Notes under the pieces: model-generated
Seen by the model: the letters and a program-made list of their open reading frames with translations, nothing else
Databases searched by the model: none
What the model was told of the DNA's origin: nothing
Assembly: GCA_001599915.1 (NCBI GenBank)
Contig: BCIG01000018.1
Coordinates: forward strand, 124,001-188,000
Reading direction: 5' to 3'
Source: Symbiotaphrina buchneri
Lineage: Eukaryota; Ascomycota; Symbiotaphrinales; Symbiotaphrinaceae
DNA length: 64,000 nt
Position numbers and translations under genes: made by a program
Part shown: in pieces, positions 47,201 through 60,076 of the stretch
How the letters are laid out: each line of letters opens with the position of its first letter
Position numbering within the stretch: position 1 is the first letter of the stretch

Positions 47201-48796
47201 TCACGCTCTCTGAGAAAGCAATCTGTGGTAGGGCTTCACCACTAATGTCGGCGGCCCGAGTGTAAAGGTTGAGGATATTATTGAGCAGGTCGGGCAGGAG
47301 TTGGGAAAGTTCATGTAATGCGCCAGCCAGATCAACACTCGTCCGCGGCAGAGCGCCCTCAATATCTGGCGCACTCTGAGATCTGGATGCCGGATGAGAC
47401 GAAAAGTTCGTTGTCAAGGATTTGGTGGCGACAGGATAGCATACACGGGGTATCTGAAATGTGTCTATAAGTCCTCCGACTAGTAGTATTACAATCTTTT
47501 AAACATACCTGAAAGCCCATGCCCCGCCATGCAAGCATCAGCAAGCAAACGAGGATATTTTCCAGAGCTTTTCCATGCCATAGATGGTCACTATTTGCTT
47601 TCGCGGCAGAAGCGCCTTCGCTCAATTCTCGGAGGGCATCATGCCATCTTCCCGCAGAGAGGTAGAGGGAGCCGATGACCACACTGACTCGACCTTTGCC
47701 TTTGTGCCTCGCGCGTTCAGTTAAACTACCAGATCCAAACCCCTGGACAGACACCCGTTCTTGACTGCTTGCTCTCATTGCAACCCCAGCACTAGAACGA
47801 CTGACCGTGGTTTCCAGGGGACTTCCTATCTGCGACCGATTCGTTGTGATCTCCTCGAAAGTAACGGCGGGAGACGGAGAGACGCTTCGAGACCGATCTG
47901 ACGGGGCCGCTAGAGATGACAGGTTTGCAGGCATGGACATTCGATGTTGCTCCTTACCATCTGAACCGGCCATTGGCGAATCAGACCTTGATTCGCTCGA
48001 TAAGACTGACATTTGAGAGTTGCGCCTTGACACTGTCTGCGACGAAGCCCATAATGATGTATCATTGACCATGCGCTCATTCTGAGTTGCAGTCGGCGAG
48101 TCGATAGTCGGCAATTCCTGGATTGAACGGGCATATGTTTCAAACTCCGCGAGAAGCACCGAGCTTATGTCGCACATAAGCGTCTTTATCGTTGTCCGAG
48201 TGGATGTCTCCTGCGGTGCTACTGTAAGCACCTCTTCCTCAAGCCCTCTATACCTCGTTGGATCAATTTCGTCAAATATGACCAGTTGATGAGACAAAGC
48301 CCTTGGATAGCGCACCCGCATGCCTTCCAAAGCTTTCTTAAGCATGTCGCCCACGCGGTGCTCTGTAGTATCGAGCTCATCCTCTTGGGTTTCCTCCCGC
48401 TTCCCATTAGGCAAATAGTCTTGTTGCAATTGGGACCCGTCAGCCACCCCTACTACCAGAACCGTCTCACGAAATAACTCGAATGGTGATAACGTAGAAC
48501 GTGAAGGAGGTGGCAAGGCCGTTGTGAGGTTATATACCATCCTGCCATCTGGAAATGCCAATGGGGAAAACATATCTGTAGAGCTTTTGTCAGCACAGGA
48601 CGACCCTGATAGCGTTGCTGAACTGACTCCTGTTAGGGCGCGCATCAGGGCTGACATCCCCAAGACGTACGACATTCTCCGTGTTCAAACGCTCAATGAA
48701 TTGAGCAAACCTCGAGCGCTTGACAGGGCCCACGGGAAGTACCAACGTCCTGATGCGCGCCGGCGCGATCGGTGAAAGGGAGCCATCGCTGCTCAT
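44205..48796 (-). CDS. TRAPPII subunit Trs120/HypA/TRAPPC9 (2 introns, 1494 aa)
   Basis: Large subunit of the TRAPPII complex, the exchange factor for Rab11/Ypt31 at the late Golgi (HypA in Aspergillus, needed for hyphal growth). Start at 48796: MSSDGSLSPIAPARIRTLVL. Intron 48576-48627 joins GDVSPDARPNR to NMFSPLAFPDGRMVYNL. Intron 47454-47508 joins WRGMGFQ to IPRVCYPVATKS. There are 1495 codons in all. The N-terminal domain has FVVGVADG-like and HQLVIFDEIDPTR segments, followed by a Ser-rich insert (residues ~215-330). An alpha-solenoid follows (VVIGSLYLSAGRWHDALREL), then beta-sandwich repeats typical of Trs120 (IEVLGKPGLVNGVIQIDYAHLG, YEFDIEIERIRLEAEGVAFDS). It ends CVISARDRETSDGD. The length is close to that of other filamentous ascomycetes. 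Confidence 0.93.
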
Positions 48797-49459
48797 TCTG
48801 CTATCCGCATGGAGGAGGGCCCCCACACGCGGAGGTGCTTGAAGACTCCGCTTGGCGGTACAGAGCTGTGGCAGAAGCCATTAACAGCCGTACGGGCTAA
48901 ATGACCATTGATATCTTCCAGCTATGAGCTGGATGCTCCCTGGGCTCTCAAGTCAAATGACTGTTTTTCACAGCTGGGCACTGGAGCATGCATGCATACA
49001 CTGCATTGTTCGAGGAGTGGATCGTATTCAGTACAGGTACCGGTATCCGTACGGACCTTACCGTAACAGTCCTCGACGAGCCGAGATGCATGGTGACCGC
49101 ATTTCAGACCTCGCGCGTCGGCAGCACCTGGACTCCATTCAACGCCACCGCATCCATACCACCTTCAAACACTCTGTGATTGTCTTTTGCCTGGAGTTTT
49201 GCACAGTCTTCTGGTCTTTATCTTTTGCCCACAGTACCTTCCTCTGATACCCCTGTCCTATGTTTTTCTGGCGTTTGCAGCCTGCTTACAGCTCTCCTGG
49301 GACTGAAGACAACATTCACTTTTAAAAACTGGCGTATTTGAGAGAGGCGTATCACTTCACTTACCATCACATCACCGCGTAACTCTCCCATCTATCAAAC
49401 AGGTCTTCTATGCAAGGCAAGCTTGGCCCAGTATTTTTGGAACCTGGGCCTGTACGCTG
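48797..49459. other. Divergent promoter region (Trs120 / DUF3684)
   Basis: 663 bp between two divergent starts. Plus-strand frames at 48924-49247 look fortuitous. A CAC/CTC-rich leader precedes 49460. Confidence 0.45.
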
Positions 49460-52400
49460 ATGGCGCCAACCATCGATTATAATGCCTTAAGGGCACAGAC
49501 GCTGGGGTCCGGTTCGGCAGAAGAAGCCGTCACAGTCAATACTAGGGCACTTATTGACAAAGTTCTTGCACGATATTCAGGAGAGTGGTATGCAATGACA
49601 CGGAAAAATGCATGTGTGGGTGCTTAGGGCTCACATAAAGCAGGACTGTTCTCCGCGAACTACTCCAAAACGCTGCAGATGCCTCAGCCTCCAAGGTGAC
49701 GATCAGGTTCGAGACAACACCATCTGTCAAGGTGCCGGCACCTACCTCCAATGACCAAGCTTCTACCCTGAAACACATATTACTGCACCATACACTTCTT
49801 CGACTTCTTGTGACAAACAATGGTCATCCTTTTGGCTCCAACGACTGGGATCGCCTCAAGCGAATCGCAGAAGGCAACCCCGATGAAACAAAAATTGGTG
49901 CCTTCGGTGTCGGATTCTACAGTGTCTTTGCTGATTGTGAGGAGCCGTTTGTTAGCTCGGGCGAAGAAGCAATGGCGTTCTTCTGGAAAGGAAACTCCCT
50001 GTTTACACGAAGGTTACAATTGTCTGATGAACAAGCAAGCCATGAGACGAGCTTCGTCCTGGATTACAGAAGTCAAGGGTCACCCGTACCAGCGTTATTG
50101 CCGTTATGTCAATTTCTGGCTACGAGCCTCACCTTTGTAGGGTTGCAGGCAATCGAACTTTGGTTGGACGACATCAATATCATCAGCCTTCAAAAGAAAA
50201 CGGCCCCTTATACCACGTTACAGATCCCCAAGGATGTCGAGACCAAGACCAGCGATGGCTTGATGCGTGTAATCGGCGTTGATCGCGAGGAGGTGCAAGT
50301 TGATGCTACCTGGTGCAACATCGTTGGCTTGAAACCAGTATCTGGCGCAGTATCATCGGCCTTCGGCTCTAGCGATTCCGGTCTGACTTCTTCTCCTTCC
50401 CTCCGGACCTTCTTCTCCAGACTCGCCTCAGGTCCCGCGTCCGCTGCCGCCGAGAAAGCCTCTAAAGAAGAAAAGGTGAATCAAAAGACCATTGCGGATG
50501 ATCTAGCTGGACGGTCGCGTGCTACAGTCTTCTTAAGAGTGAACACTGCGCATATAAGGACTTCTGTCTCCACGTCTTTCGCGAAGGAACTGGAACGAGC
50601 AACCAAAAAGCCCCCACCAAAAACCACGAAGCTTGCAGTCTTGATATCCTCCTACGATGAGAACCAGGCTTCTTTGTCTTCTGCGACAGGCAAAGGTAAA
50701 AAGACGGATATCTTTGCGTCCGTCCTACCGACCACATCGGGCCGAGTGTTCATAGGGTTCCCTACACATCAGACGACTGGTCTGCCAGGCGCCCACATCT
50801 CGGCGCCATCCGTCATCCCCACTGTGGAAAGAGAAAGTATCGACCTCAACGCAAGGTATGTACGGAGCTGGAACATGGAGATGCTCCGAGTTGCCGGCAT
50901 CGTATGCCGCATTGCTTGGTCTGGTGAATTGAGCGACCTCAAGCTCAAGTTATCGAAACAGTCAGGGAGTACGAAGATTGGAAAGGCAGAAATCACTTCT
51001 GTCCTGCCGGAAGCCATTCACGTAATGAAACAATTCACATTTCAGACGTCGACCCCTTCTTCACAGGTCGGACAGCTTGTCGAAGAAGCATTTTGGATGT
51101 GTAACAAGAAAGCTTCGATCGAAATGCTCTCGACAGTCGGTGTATTGCCAAGTCACGAGATCCGTGTCACTTCAGAGGACCTCAGCTTTGTTGAGCGTGT
51201 CCCTGTACTTCCAGAGCAACTAGTTGAAGGTGCTCGGGACTTCGTGAAGAAGATTCGTGACTACGGCCTTGTCACAGAAATCACTGTGGCCGATATCCAG
51301 AAAGAGCTTGGTGCAAAGGCTCTTGACGGCCCCCAGCTTGTGCAATCCTTGACCTGGCTAGGTCAGAAAGCCTGTACAGGGGTTTACGATGGGCCTACCA
51401 TACATGCTCTCCTTGACGGTGCTGTTGCCAGCATTGGCGAGGAGTCAGGCGGTATGCCACAAAAAGGTTCTGTCATCGTACTCGCCGAGATAAGCACCTA
51501 CGTGAATCCTTCTCGTATCCCAGCCGAATTGCCCGTTCCGCCTTCTACAATCCCACTAGCTTTTACTCGGACCATGAATAAGTCTGCTCTCGATGCATTA
51601 GGTTGGGAGGAACTACAGCTCGTCCCTTGGGTTCGCTGGTTGGTGGAGAATAGTGGTGGGCGCGGCACTCTAACAGCCGAACAAGACCTCACACAGTCAG
51701 CTTCGTTCGCATCCCAAGTACTTCCTGTCATCTCACGGCAGTACGACTCTCTGAGCCAGTCCTCAAAGTCGACGATTATCGATCTACTATCGACTCGAAC
51801 TGTGATACCGACAAAAAGGGGCATGAATAGGCCGTCCGAGGCCTACTTTCCTTCCGTCAAACTTTTTGAAGATTTGCCTATAGTGACGGTACATGGTGTT
51901 AAGGACAAGTTTTTAGCCGCTTTGGGAGTGCGCAAGGTAAGTAGTACATCGTTCATAGCTGCCAGGCATCGTCGCATTTCCGGAACCAATGAGTTTGTGC
52001 ATCGGACTAACCCTTGTGACTACAGACAGTTGAACTTGGCGTTGTGTTTGAACGGCTTATGACACATACCGCATCCTCTAGCGACTCCCAGGCGAAAGGC
52101 AGATGGAGCCACGTCGATCTGATCCGCTATCTAGTTACCGTCAGAGATGACATACCTAGTGCCGATATTCAGCGGCTCAAGGACACCGCAATGTGCCCAG
52201 CTGAGCCGAGCGACCGTTTGCCGAAAGACCCGAGCAGATTATATAAGGTATCTGAGCTGTTTGAGCCGAATGATGCAAATAGGAGCCTTCGGCTACCAAT
52301 TCTTCGATGGCCAGGCTCATATCGCCCTGGAAGTCCAGAAGGCAGATTCCTGAGCTTTCTGGGCCTGCGGCCGTATCCGTCTCTACTAGAACTTGTAGAT

Positions 52401-54961
52401 ATGATGGCTGATGCCGCAGGAAATGGGGATTTCGCTCAGCGTGATCACATATTGGCCTACATCATTGCAAACCACCATATCAACGGGTACAATCGGGTTG
52501 ATGCTTCCAAGATCAACAGGCCATTCTTGCCATTGCAAGGGACGAGTACTGAGGCGCTGGCCGCACCAGGCCAATGTTTCACAAACGAGAGGGCTGCTAT
52601 CTTGGGCTTCCCTATACTGAGGAGGGACCTCCACCCCCATGCACTCAAGTTTGGTGTCCTAGCAGATCCACCTATTCTGGAATGTGCGGATCGACTAATT
52701 CGAAATCCTCCAAAGTCTAGAAGGGAAGCGCGTGAAGTGTTTGGATATTTTGCGGGCCGCCTTGCAGAGATAGGTCAAAACCTTAGTGACCGTATAGGCG
52801 GCTCTGAGATTGTCCCGATCTTCTCTAAAGCGCCTAGTGATGACAAGGGCGAGAAGGGCGGCGTAACCCGCTACCTGCCGCCGCGAATGTGTTTCCTCGG
52901 CGACCCTCAGCAATATGGTGAAATCTTCGACTTCGTCGACTTCGGCCAAGAAGCGAACATCTTTCTACTTAGATGTGGTTCAAAGCATGAACCGAGCAAG
53001 ATAGAGCTGGCTAAGATGGCAGTCAGTGGTCCGGCACGACTACTCGGCGTCTTTGGTAGTCCAGAGAGATACCTTGCTCTACTCAGAAGCCTGGCGGAAA
53101 GCGCAACTATGCTGCAAAAAGACAAGGTTTTATGGAAGGACATGAAGAGGGCTCCTTTCTTGATGGGATACAAAGAAATATCGAGTCCGTCACAGAAGCA
53201 GCTCATGGGTGACGCAAATGCGGGGACCAGTGTCTTTGACGACGCTGAAGATGATGAGGCTCCTAATATCAAGGAATTTTTGTTAGCCAGTGCCGGGCAA
53301 CTCATTCTTGTTGATGACTATATTAGCTATAGGCTCTTCAAGGACAAGTTGTTAGCAGCTCCGCAGGAAGAGTCATTGGAGAAGTTCTATCATAGTTTGG
53401 GTGCTCAACTTTTGAGTTCCATAGTCCGGGAGGAGCCACGGATTGGATCTGTGGTGGAGAATCAACGAGCAGCGGCAAAACTGGAAAAGCAGATTTTTGA
53501 ACGGTCAAGGTTGTTCTTGCATTACCAAAGTACTGACGAGATTAAGCATGACGCCCGTTGGCTAGAAAAGAACCTGGAGGTCAAAGCGGTGAAGTCTATT
53601 TCACTCAGACGCACGTTGACAGTCAACTCCACGCTATCACATACGGAGAAAAGGAGTGCCGCAGTCACCTATGATAGGGTTAAAGGCAAAGGCTGGACCT
53701 TGTGGATCACCGTCGACAAGTACGATTTCTTCCAAATCAGTCAAGCGCTTGTGAATCTGATCTTGAACCGTCCTCGTCCAACGTCGGTGATGATATTGGA
53801 GACGCTCCTCAGCAAGGACTTACTAGAACTGAGGGCCCGAGGTTACAATGTGGATCGCATTTTACGGGCAAAGGCGGCCGAGGCTCGGATAGCGGAAGAC
53901 GAACGCATCAAACAGCTAGAAGCAGAGAGAAAGCAACTTGAAGAGAACGAAAGGAAGTGGAAAGCCGGCCAGGCCGAAACGGAGAGGCAAGAGAAAGAGC
54001 GAGAGGCACATGACCTTATGCCTGGTGGCTTCGCGCCGTCACCAGAACACAAGAGCGTCCAACAGCAGACAGATGGTGCGCTGGTCAATCTACCACGCAG
54101 ACCCAAGGGCTTATTTTCTGCTTTAACACGCCATCTCGGGTTTGATGATAATAAGCCTGGTTCTGGTCATATCCGAAACCTGCTCGGCGGCGAAGGGAGC
54201 ACTCCTGGGGGAGTCCGTTCTGAGGAGGTCGCACCGCCACCACCATATACGCCGCGCGATCCTCAGGATGTAGACAAACCACGTCAAGTCGAAACAGTGA
54301 CTCCGCCTCATCAGCTGCAGCAGAATCTGCTCTCGGCTGTTCAGGCATCCAGACCCCATGGCTCCTCGGAAATGTTCAGTCGGCCTCAGACGAACACGGT
54401 CAAGGAGACTACCACATATTGCGATGCGAAGCCCGCTCACGATATCACCTTCCTTGCAGAATCCTCATCGGGCATGAAGATATTCATCGCCAACGATGTC
54501 CCAGACAAGTCGGCCTTCCTAGCGGCCAATTCCTCCGGGCTAAATGCCTTTGCGGCTATACTCAACGAAGCCAACGTGTTTGCACTTTCCCAGAAGGCTT
54601 TGCATGTCTTTTACGATCAGCATGGTAGCACCATCGCGTTCAACGCCAATGGCGCGTTGTTCTGCAACTACCGATTTTTTGAGCAACTCCACCTCAAGAA
54701 TGTCCAGACGGGTCCCGGCAAGAGCGAGGCGGTGGTCTACTGGTTTGTGACTCTCTGTCATGAGCTGGCCCACAACCTCGTTTCCGACCACAGTGCTGAC
54801 CACAGCTTTTACACGTGAGCCCATCCAGCCCCTATAATCCCGTGATAATCAACTTGTTGCTAATCTGTGGCAGTGAGAGCTTTGTGATGCAATATATGCC
54901 CAAGGTATTCTCCAAACTCATGGAATATCGTAGTAAGGAGGCTGGTCCTTCAACCTCATAG
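49460..54961 (+). CDS. Sacsin-like GHKL/HSP90-type ATPase protein, DUF3684 (3 introns, 1765 aa)
   Basis: Very large fungal protein with an N-terminal HSP90-like (GHKL/Bergerat) ATPase domain of the sacsin / NO VEIN type. Start MAPTIDYNALRAQTLGSGSA. Introns 49588-49643, 51937-52025 and 54815-54873 leave 1766 codons. The ATP site is complete at ~45-145: N-box RELLQNAADASA (the Asn that binds Mg), LLVTNNGHPF and KIGAFGVGFYSVFADC. The rest is mostly helical DUF3684 sequence with no known domain, a charged coiled coil at ~1440-1490 (KAAEARIAEDERIKQLEAER), a Pro-rich disordered part, and a folded C-terminal part. That last part includes YWFVTLCHELAHNLVSDHSA, a perfect HExxH zinc-metallopeptidase-like motif followed by an additional HSADH. 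Chaperone-like work is an inference from the ATPase. I know of no experimental role. Confidence 0.9.
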
Positions 54962-57295
54962 TGGCGGATTTGGCATATTCGAATGAATGGTCCTGGATTG
55001 GTGCTTACGGGGCTAATGCATACCGCTTTTGTTTGGTCGGTTTTGGAACTGGCGAGATGGCGCATGCCAGATGCTTAGATGCATAGACCTACGTTTTCAT
55101 GATTTCATTGCCAGATGTTGCGTGCATGGGGGTTTGAAAAGAATGCATCTTTTGCATAGCGATTTGGCGTTCATCACGGGGCATGAATCAATTAGATTAC
55201 CCATTAGAAACACCAGAGTAATAATCATCTTGACCAAGATGGATCTTACCATATAATTAAAGCTACACTATCCACCTCAATGCAGCATTGGGTTACACAA
55301 CAACGTGTGACATTTTTATCAGCCGCAGACGAGTTACCATAGATCATGTGCCATGTGTATGGTAACGGCCGGCTTTCTCAAGCTGTCTTCTCCTATCAAG
55401 TGCATCTGCGTGTAGGACCTTTCGATACGGAGAAGGGTTTGGTTGGTGAGGTCAGGGGGAGCAGGGGTCTCGGCAATGTGCAAGAGCCGAGTCTTCCGAG
55501 CCCCTTTTACGGGGTAGATGAGTGGTCAGTAAGTCATGATGCTAGTCTACACGTGCACCGTATCTCGGGCCAAATAATGGGAAAGAATACGAGCACAAGA
55601 AACGATGCCCCTCGTATTCGCGCACGTTAAACATAAATCGCGGAGATGAGGGGCGACCTCCAGTCGATATTCAAAAGAGCTGCAGGTGCACTGGCCCCCT
55701 TTTGACAACGTTCAAGGTTCAAGGTTGCCTGGGTCCCTGAGGTGAGTATTGCTTGGCGTCCCTGAAACGCTGGGAAACCCATCAAAAGTAGCGTGGCTGC
55801 TAAGGAGGGTAGTGCCAATTGGCTTGAAGGTTTAACTGAGGATATGCCGCGATTGGTCCAGTGCTTCCTTTCCCCAAGGAGCGTCTCTTTCTCAAAAGAC
55901 CTTTGAGCCTTCAAACCTTCACCGATAAGGGGCGGGTGGTGTGTTTGGACTTAGGGTCGTGGCCGGACCGGGCCTTATCCTACCGTACCGTAGTCATTCA
56001 GGATTCAGGCAGCCTTCTGCAGTCTAGCGTCGTGTTGTTGTTGAAACCTGTGGTCTGTTGTTGTGCAAAGCTAAGGCAAAAAGCTCAGACAACACCGAGT
56101 GGACCGACTGGTTTATCAGGGATGCTATCGGAGGTTTTCTCATTCGTGTGATTGGCGATGCGTTGCCGCTGGGAAGATCCCCGTCCACTCGCATCAAGCA
56201 GGGTATGCTCCATATTTGATAATATTAACGATGCAGCCGGCCGGGTGCGCGACTATCATACGAAGAAGGACTGCGAAGCTGCCAATCGTTGAAGACAGTC
56301 AAGTTGTGAAAGTGCCGGTACCTCGACTAGTCAACAATCGGTACTGTCTATGCACCCCCTTACATGCGCCTTTGCTCCGTTGACTGGTGATGATGGTTTC
56401 CCTGCAGTCAAGGGTCCCACACCTAGTCAACTAAACGCTGCATGCATGGCCGTGCTCAAACTGCAAGTGTCCGTACAGGAGTCCTGATAAATTAACTTAC
56501 AGCAAGGAGTGCGGAGGCTTGCCACTGTGCTGCATTACTGTCGCCTGACAAACAAAACGCTGCAATTCCTGGCTCGTGGCTCGTGCTTGACTCAGAATTC
56601 CTCGCATACCTTATTTCCCCTGCTGGGTTGATCAAAACCTCCTCTAGCTGCTGCACGCTCAAATTCCTCGTTTCCCTGAACCTCAACCTTCTCCGGTCGC
56701 TGTCGTCTGCCGAATTACAACATTCACGAGACAAGAGGCTTCCTCTTACCTTCAGCACTATGCAGGCCATGTAGGATTAGTGCCGCTTTGTCACCGCCTT
56801 CTTTCAGTACATGATCTTGGACAGCCTTCTTCGACTGGTTGATATTATGGCAATTTAATACATACTTCGCCTTTGGTTGCAATTCTCTGGGTTCCTTGTT
56901 ACACGGTGTACAGCGCTCGTGAGCAAAATGGAGGGCTTTCTTATGGTACCACCTGAGCGTAACCCGCTCCTCGGGAAGACGAACTGGAAGGTCAGCATCT
57001 GCAGAGAATGGATCTGATGTGATCAGCTTGCTGAAGCTCAATTAGACCAGATACGTCTCCGTTGTCGCCGTCAATTCGGATCATCAGCCAGCTGCGGCCG
57101 TCCCTCGAGCCACTCCAACTCGCAGCTACTTCGGCCGGAGGTATTCGGAGTTCTCATCAGTCGCACCGTGCGAGCCGTCTACATCCACTACAGAGAGTAC
57201 GGAGGCAACAACATTGTGGTTGTGTATATATAGGCATAATGTATGAGGCTCGCGTTATATGGTCTAGGCTAGGCGGCTAATATATCATCTGCTAG
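54962..57295. other. Long intergenic region, no gene resolved
   Basis: 2.3 kb. Many short frames on both strands, none recognisable. A plus-strand tract near 57070-57240 (PAAAVPRATPTRSYFGRRYS) may be an upstream exon of the next gene, but no start could be fixed. TGACTCA at 56586-56592 is noted and not interpreted. Confidence 0.4.
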
Positions 57296-58649
57296 AGTGA
57301 TCCGGAACCCGTCGCAAGATATGCTCTACACTCATTACAAACCTGTATCGTTGCCAATTATGCGCATCGCAAGGCCGAAGAGCCAGTTTCAACTCTTGTG
57401 GTGGTCTTGAGGAAAGACAAGAACAATGGACGCCGCTCAAGTCAGTCACATACACTGTCACGATCTAAGTCCGGCCGAACCACGACTCTACTCTTTCGCG
57501 GTGTTCCCGGCGAGCCCGGAACCATCCACGAGTGGCAGCAGGTTCTCCAGTCCTATCTTCCAAACACCCCTGAGTCTCCCACGTTCAATTCTCAGTTTTC
57601 TTTCGGTTCGAAGGAGCATAGGGCTACTTTACCGCCCCTTCGACCCTGCATAGCTCACTCACCGCATTCGTACTACTCGACAACAAGTGGAAATCATCTT
57701 TCCATAGTGGCCACTCCTGATGGCTCCGTCGCTTCCGGTTGGAGTGATTTGTCCAGCAGCTACTCGACACAAGCATCCTACTTCGGTCATGCACCTTCCA
57801 GCCCTACAGCCGAAAGTCCCATGACGCCGTTGGCTGAGGGCATAGATCCAATGGCCCATATGCCAGCCTCTCCAGTTGCGTCCTCTCCACCGGCTATTTC
57901 AATGACAAGGGAGACGATTCTTGACCGTGCATTCAAGATGAAAATTATTCCCGGAGCGGACCAGGACGGGAATGACTCGAAGGCTCTGAGCTCAATCGAG
58001 CGCTTTGAGGCTCTAATGCGTGAGAAAGAGGCGAGGGACGCAACTGAAAATCCGAAACGACGGTCACCCAGGATAGGAGCTGAGGAAGTTCACGAATCGT
58101 ACATACCACCTCGCACAGCTCCCGGGCCTTCGTCGTCGTCAACCTCCCACCTTCTCCCCACGTCTGCATCTGCCCACCGGCCAACAAGCCTTCGCCTCCG
58201 GCTCGCTGTCCACAATCGACAGTGCCACGACGCCTACGTCATTGTCTTCTTTTTCCCGCAGCAACAGCGTCAGCATCCTCCCGCCGCCTCTTGCCGCAGG
58301 CCTCACGCCATCTACGATACACGCCCAATGCAGCAGTTACCCCTCACTGCGCCCCTCGATATCCACGACACACAGCTTGCTGTCTCTTGGAGAAGCACAG
58401 CGCGAAGTCAGTCGCAGCCGCTCATCTGTGGGTGCGTCGAGCTTCACGCCGAGCGTGGAGCAGAGGAGTCAGCGGAGCTCATGTTTTGAGGAGACTGTCG
58501 CGGGTGAGGAAGCCAGCATTGGTGTGTTGGGCCTCATGGCTAGCACAGAAGAGGGGTTGTCGGAATTGAGAGGGCGTGATAGAGCTATGTGGCGAGGAAG
58601 TTTCGGACTGTTTGGGAGACCTGGGGAGAGGACGTTCGTTGTCGACTGA
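57296..58649 (+). CDS. Ser/Pro-rich hypothetical protein with a frame change (5' end unresolved)
   Basis: Plus-strand frame open from 57296, without an in-frame ATG before about 57820. It reads HRKAEEPVSTLVVVLRKDKN, then Ser/Pro-rich sequence with TPESPTFNSQFSFGS and SSPPAISMTRETILDRAFKM, and a charged helix RFEALMREKEARDATENPKR. The first exon with the start codon is probably upstream. The frame must then shift by one between 58077 and about 58190 to continue as FASGSLSTIDSATTPTSLSS, then SFSRSNSVSILPPPLA, ending GLFGRPGERTFVVD at 58649. I found no GT-AG intron of the right length there without discarding the clearly coding helix. So it may be a frameshift, an assembly error or an unusual intron. 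I do not recognise the protein. Confidence 0.5.
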
Positions 58650-59230
58650 TGCTGAACCGGGGGGATTTACTCAAGAGCAGGGTAAGATGGGGTATTCCGG
58701 GAGAGAATGCGTCCTTGAGTCTACGCATGGTCTCACGTGTGATTGGCCAGAAGGTTATTTAGCATTCGGGTGGGATTTTCACGACTTTATGGGCATAGCA
58801 TGATATCATGACTTGTATTTTTATCATTGGGCATCTTGTCCACATTCCGTACGTCATACAATATGGACAGCATATTCATCCCTGATGCGCTCAGGAGCCC
58901 ACAGTGCCAGTAGTTAACCCCAGCTGCGCCAGGAGCAAGAGCGTGTCAGTCCACTCTCTCTTCTCCATATTCATACAGCCCTTTGAGACGTAGATTCCCC
59001 AAGCTCATGCTGGCGGATTCCTCTTTCAGGTTGCTGATCTGTCCAAGGCCCTGCAGCTGGTAGGCACAGCAGGGCTTTTCAGAGCCTGTAGCTCGCTCGG
59101 TGATCCGCCGAGAAGCCTGTGTGCACTTCGGCAACCCGCGGTTGGCAGCTATCTCCCGCTGCATTCTTTGGCCTATTTCTTTCGCTGGCGCGTCCACTCA
59201 TGCCGGCCACTCCCTTTCTTCATCCATAGC
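58650..59230. other. Convergent 3' spacer
   Basis: Between the hypothetical gene (+) and PAC3 (-). A minus-strand frame 58946-59197 has no recognised product. Probably 3' UTRs. Confidence 0.45.
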
Positions 59231-59805
59231 TCAAAGGCATTTCATCACAGCCTCCACCAAACCAAAGAACGTCTCTCTAGCCTCCTCGCCCGTTTGAAGG
59301 ACCTCGTTCCGCAGGCCCAAGCCCAGCACCAACATCCTTCCCTCCTCCGGCGCCCGCGCGGAGATGACGCTGCCAATCTGCGTCGCCAGGAGCTGGCCCA
59401 TCGTCTCGCGTTCGGGCGTGCCGCCGCCCAGGAGTGTCGTCGGCGTGAGGTGTGCGAGCGGGAGCAGCGAGTCGGAATCGTCCCCGCTTGAGGAGGTGTA
59501 GGGCAGCGAGGAGGCCGAGGCGTAGGGGTTAGAGATGGAGGGTGACAGTGGGATGTGGATCTGTTAGGGAGAGGGTTAGCCATGAGGGAGGGGTTATGGG
59601 GAGGGAAGGGAGGATGGACCCATTGCGATAGTGCGCCGCCTTGGGAGATGGTGATTAGGATCTTGTCGGCGAAGGAGAGCATCATCACGTCGGTGTGGAT
59701 GCCGCCGACTATGGTCGCTGACTGCCGCGTAGATGCTGGGAATGAGGATTTGGAGACGCCATTTGCCTCTGAACCCGGCAGAGTCTCCGGCATTGGAATG
59801 GGCAT
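59231..59805 (-). CDS. Proteasome assembly chaperone 3 (PAC3/Irc25-like; 1 intron, 171 aa)
   Basis: Small chaperone that, with PAC4/Poc4, guides alpha-ring assembly of the 20S proteasome. Start at 59805 (MPIPMPETLPGSEANG); an upstream ATG at 59862 would add 19 residues that do not look conserved. The core reads SFPASTRQSATIVGGIHTDV then MMLSFADKILITISQGGALSQW. Intron 59561-59619 joins SQW to IHIPLSPSISNPYAS, with 172 codons in all. The second half has HLTPTTLLGGGTPERETMGQ, LLATQIGSVISAR, RMLVLGLGLRNEV and FFGLVEAVMKCL. A short disordered loop (SSSGDDSDSLL) lies after the intron. It is divergent from DHR1, 271 bp apart. Confidence 0.85.
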
Positions 59806-60076
59806 CCTGTCGGCAGCCCCTCCTGTTTTATAGATGCAACCTATTAGCGTGTGGTTGCTCATTCTGAGCTCCGTTTTGGCTCTGGAGATGGGGGAGCTCC
59901 GTAGGGCTGAAACTAGCCTGAGCTCCGCGCCCGCCAGCTCACCGCCTCCGGCAGAATAATTTATTGAACATTGCCGCAACGCTTCTCCGCCAAAAAGTTC
60001 ACATTTTCCTGCCGCCGCACCGTCAACCCCTTCAGAGCGTCACAGCGGGCTCACAGCGGCGGCAGCTGAGGGAACC
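59806..60076. promoter_or_regulatory. Shared divergent promoter (PAC3 / DHR1)
   Basis: 271 bp between the start codons of a proteasome-assembly gene and a ribosome-biogenesis gene. No motif stands out by eye. Confidence 0.5.

Noticed and set aside
54962-56800. Various 90-codon frames in the 55-57 kb spacer
   Set aside because: Random composition, no splice logic, no known motif.
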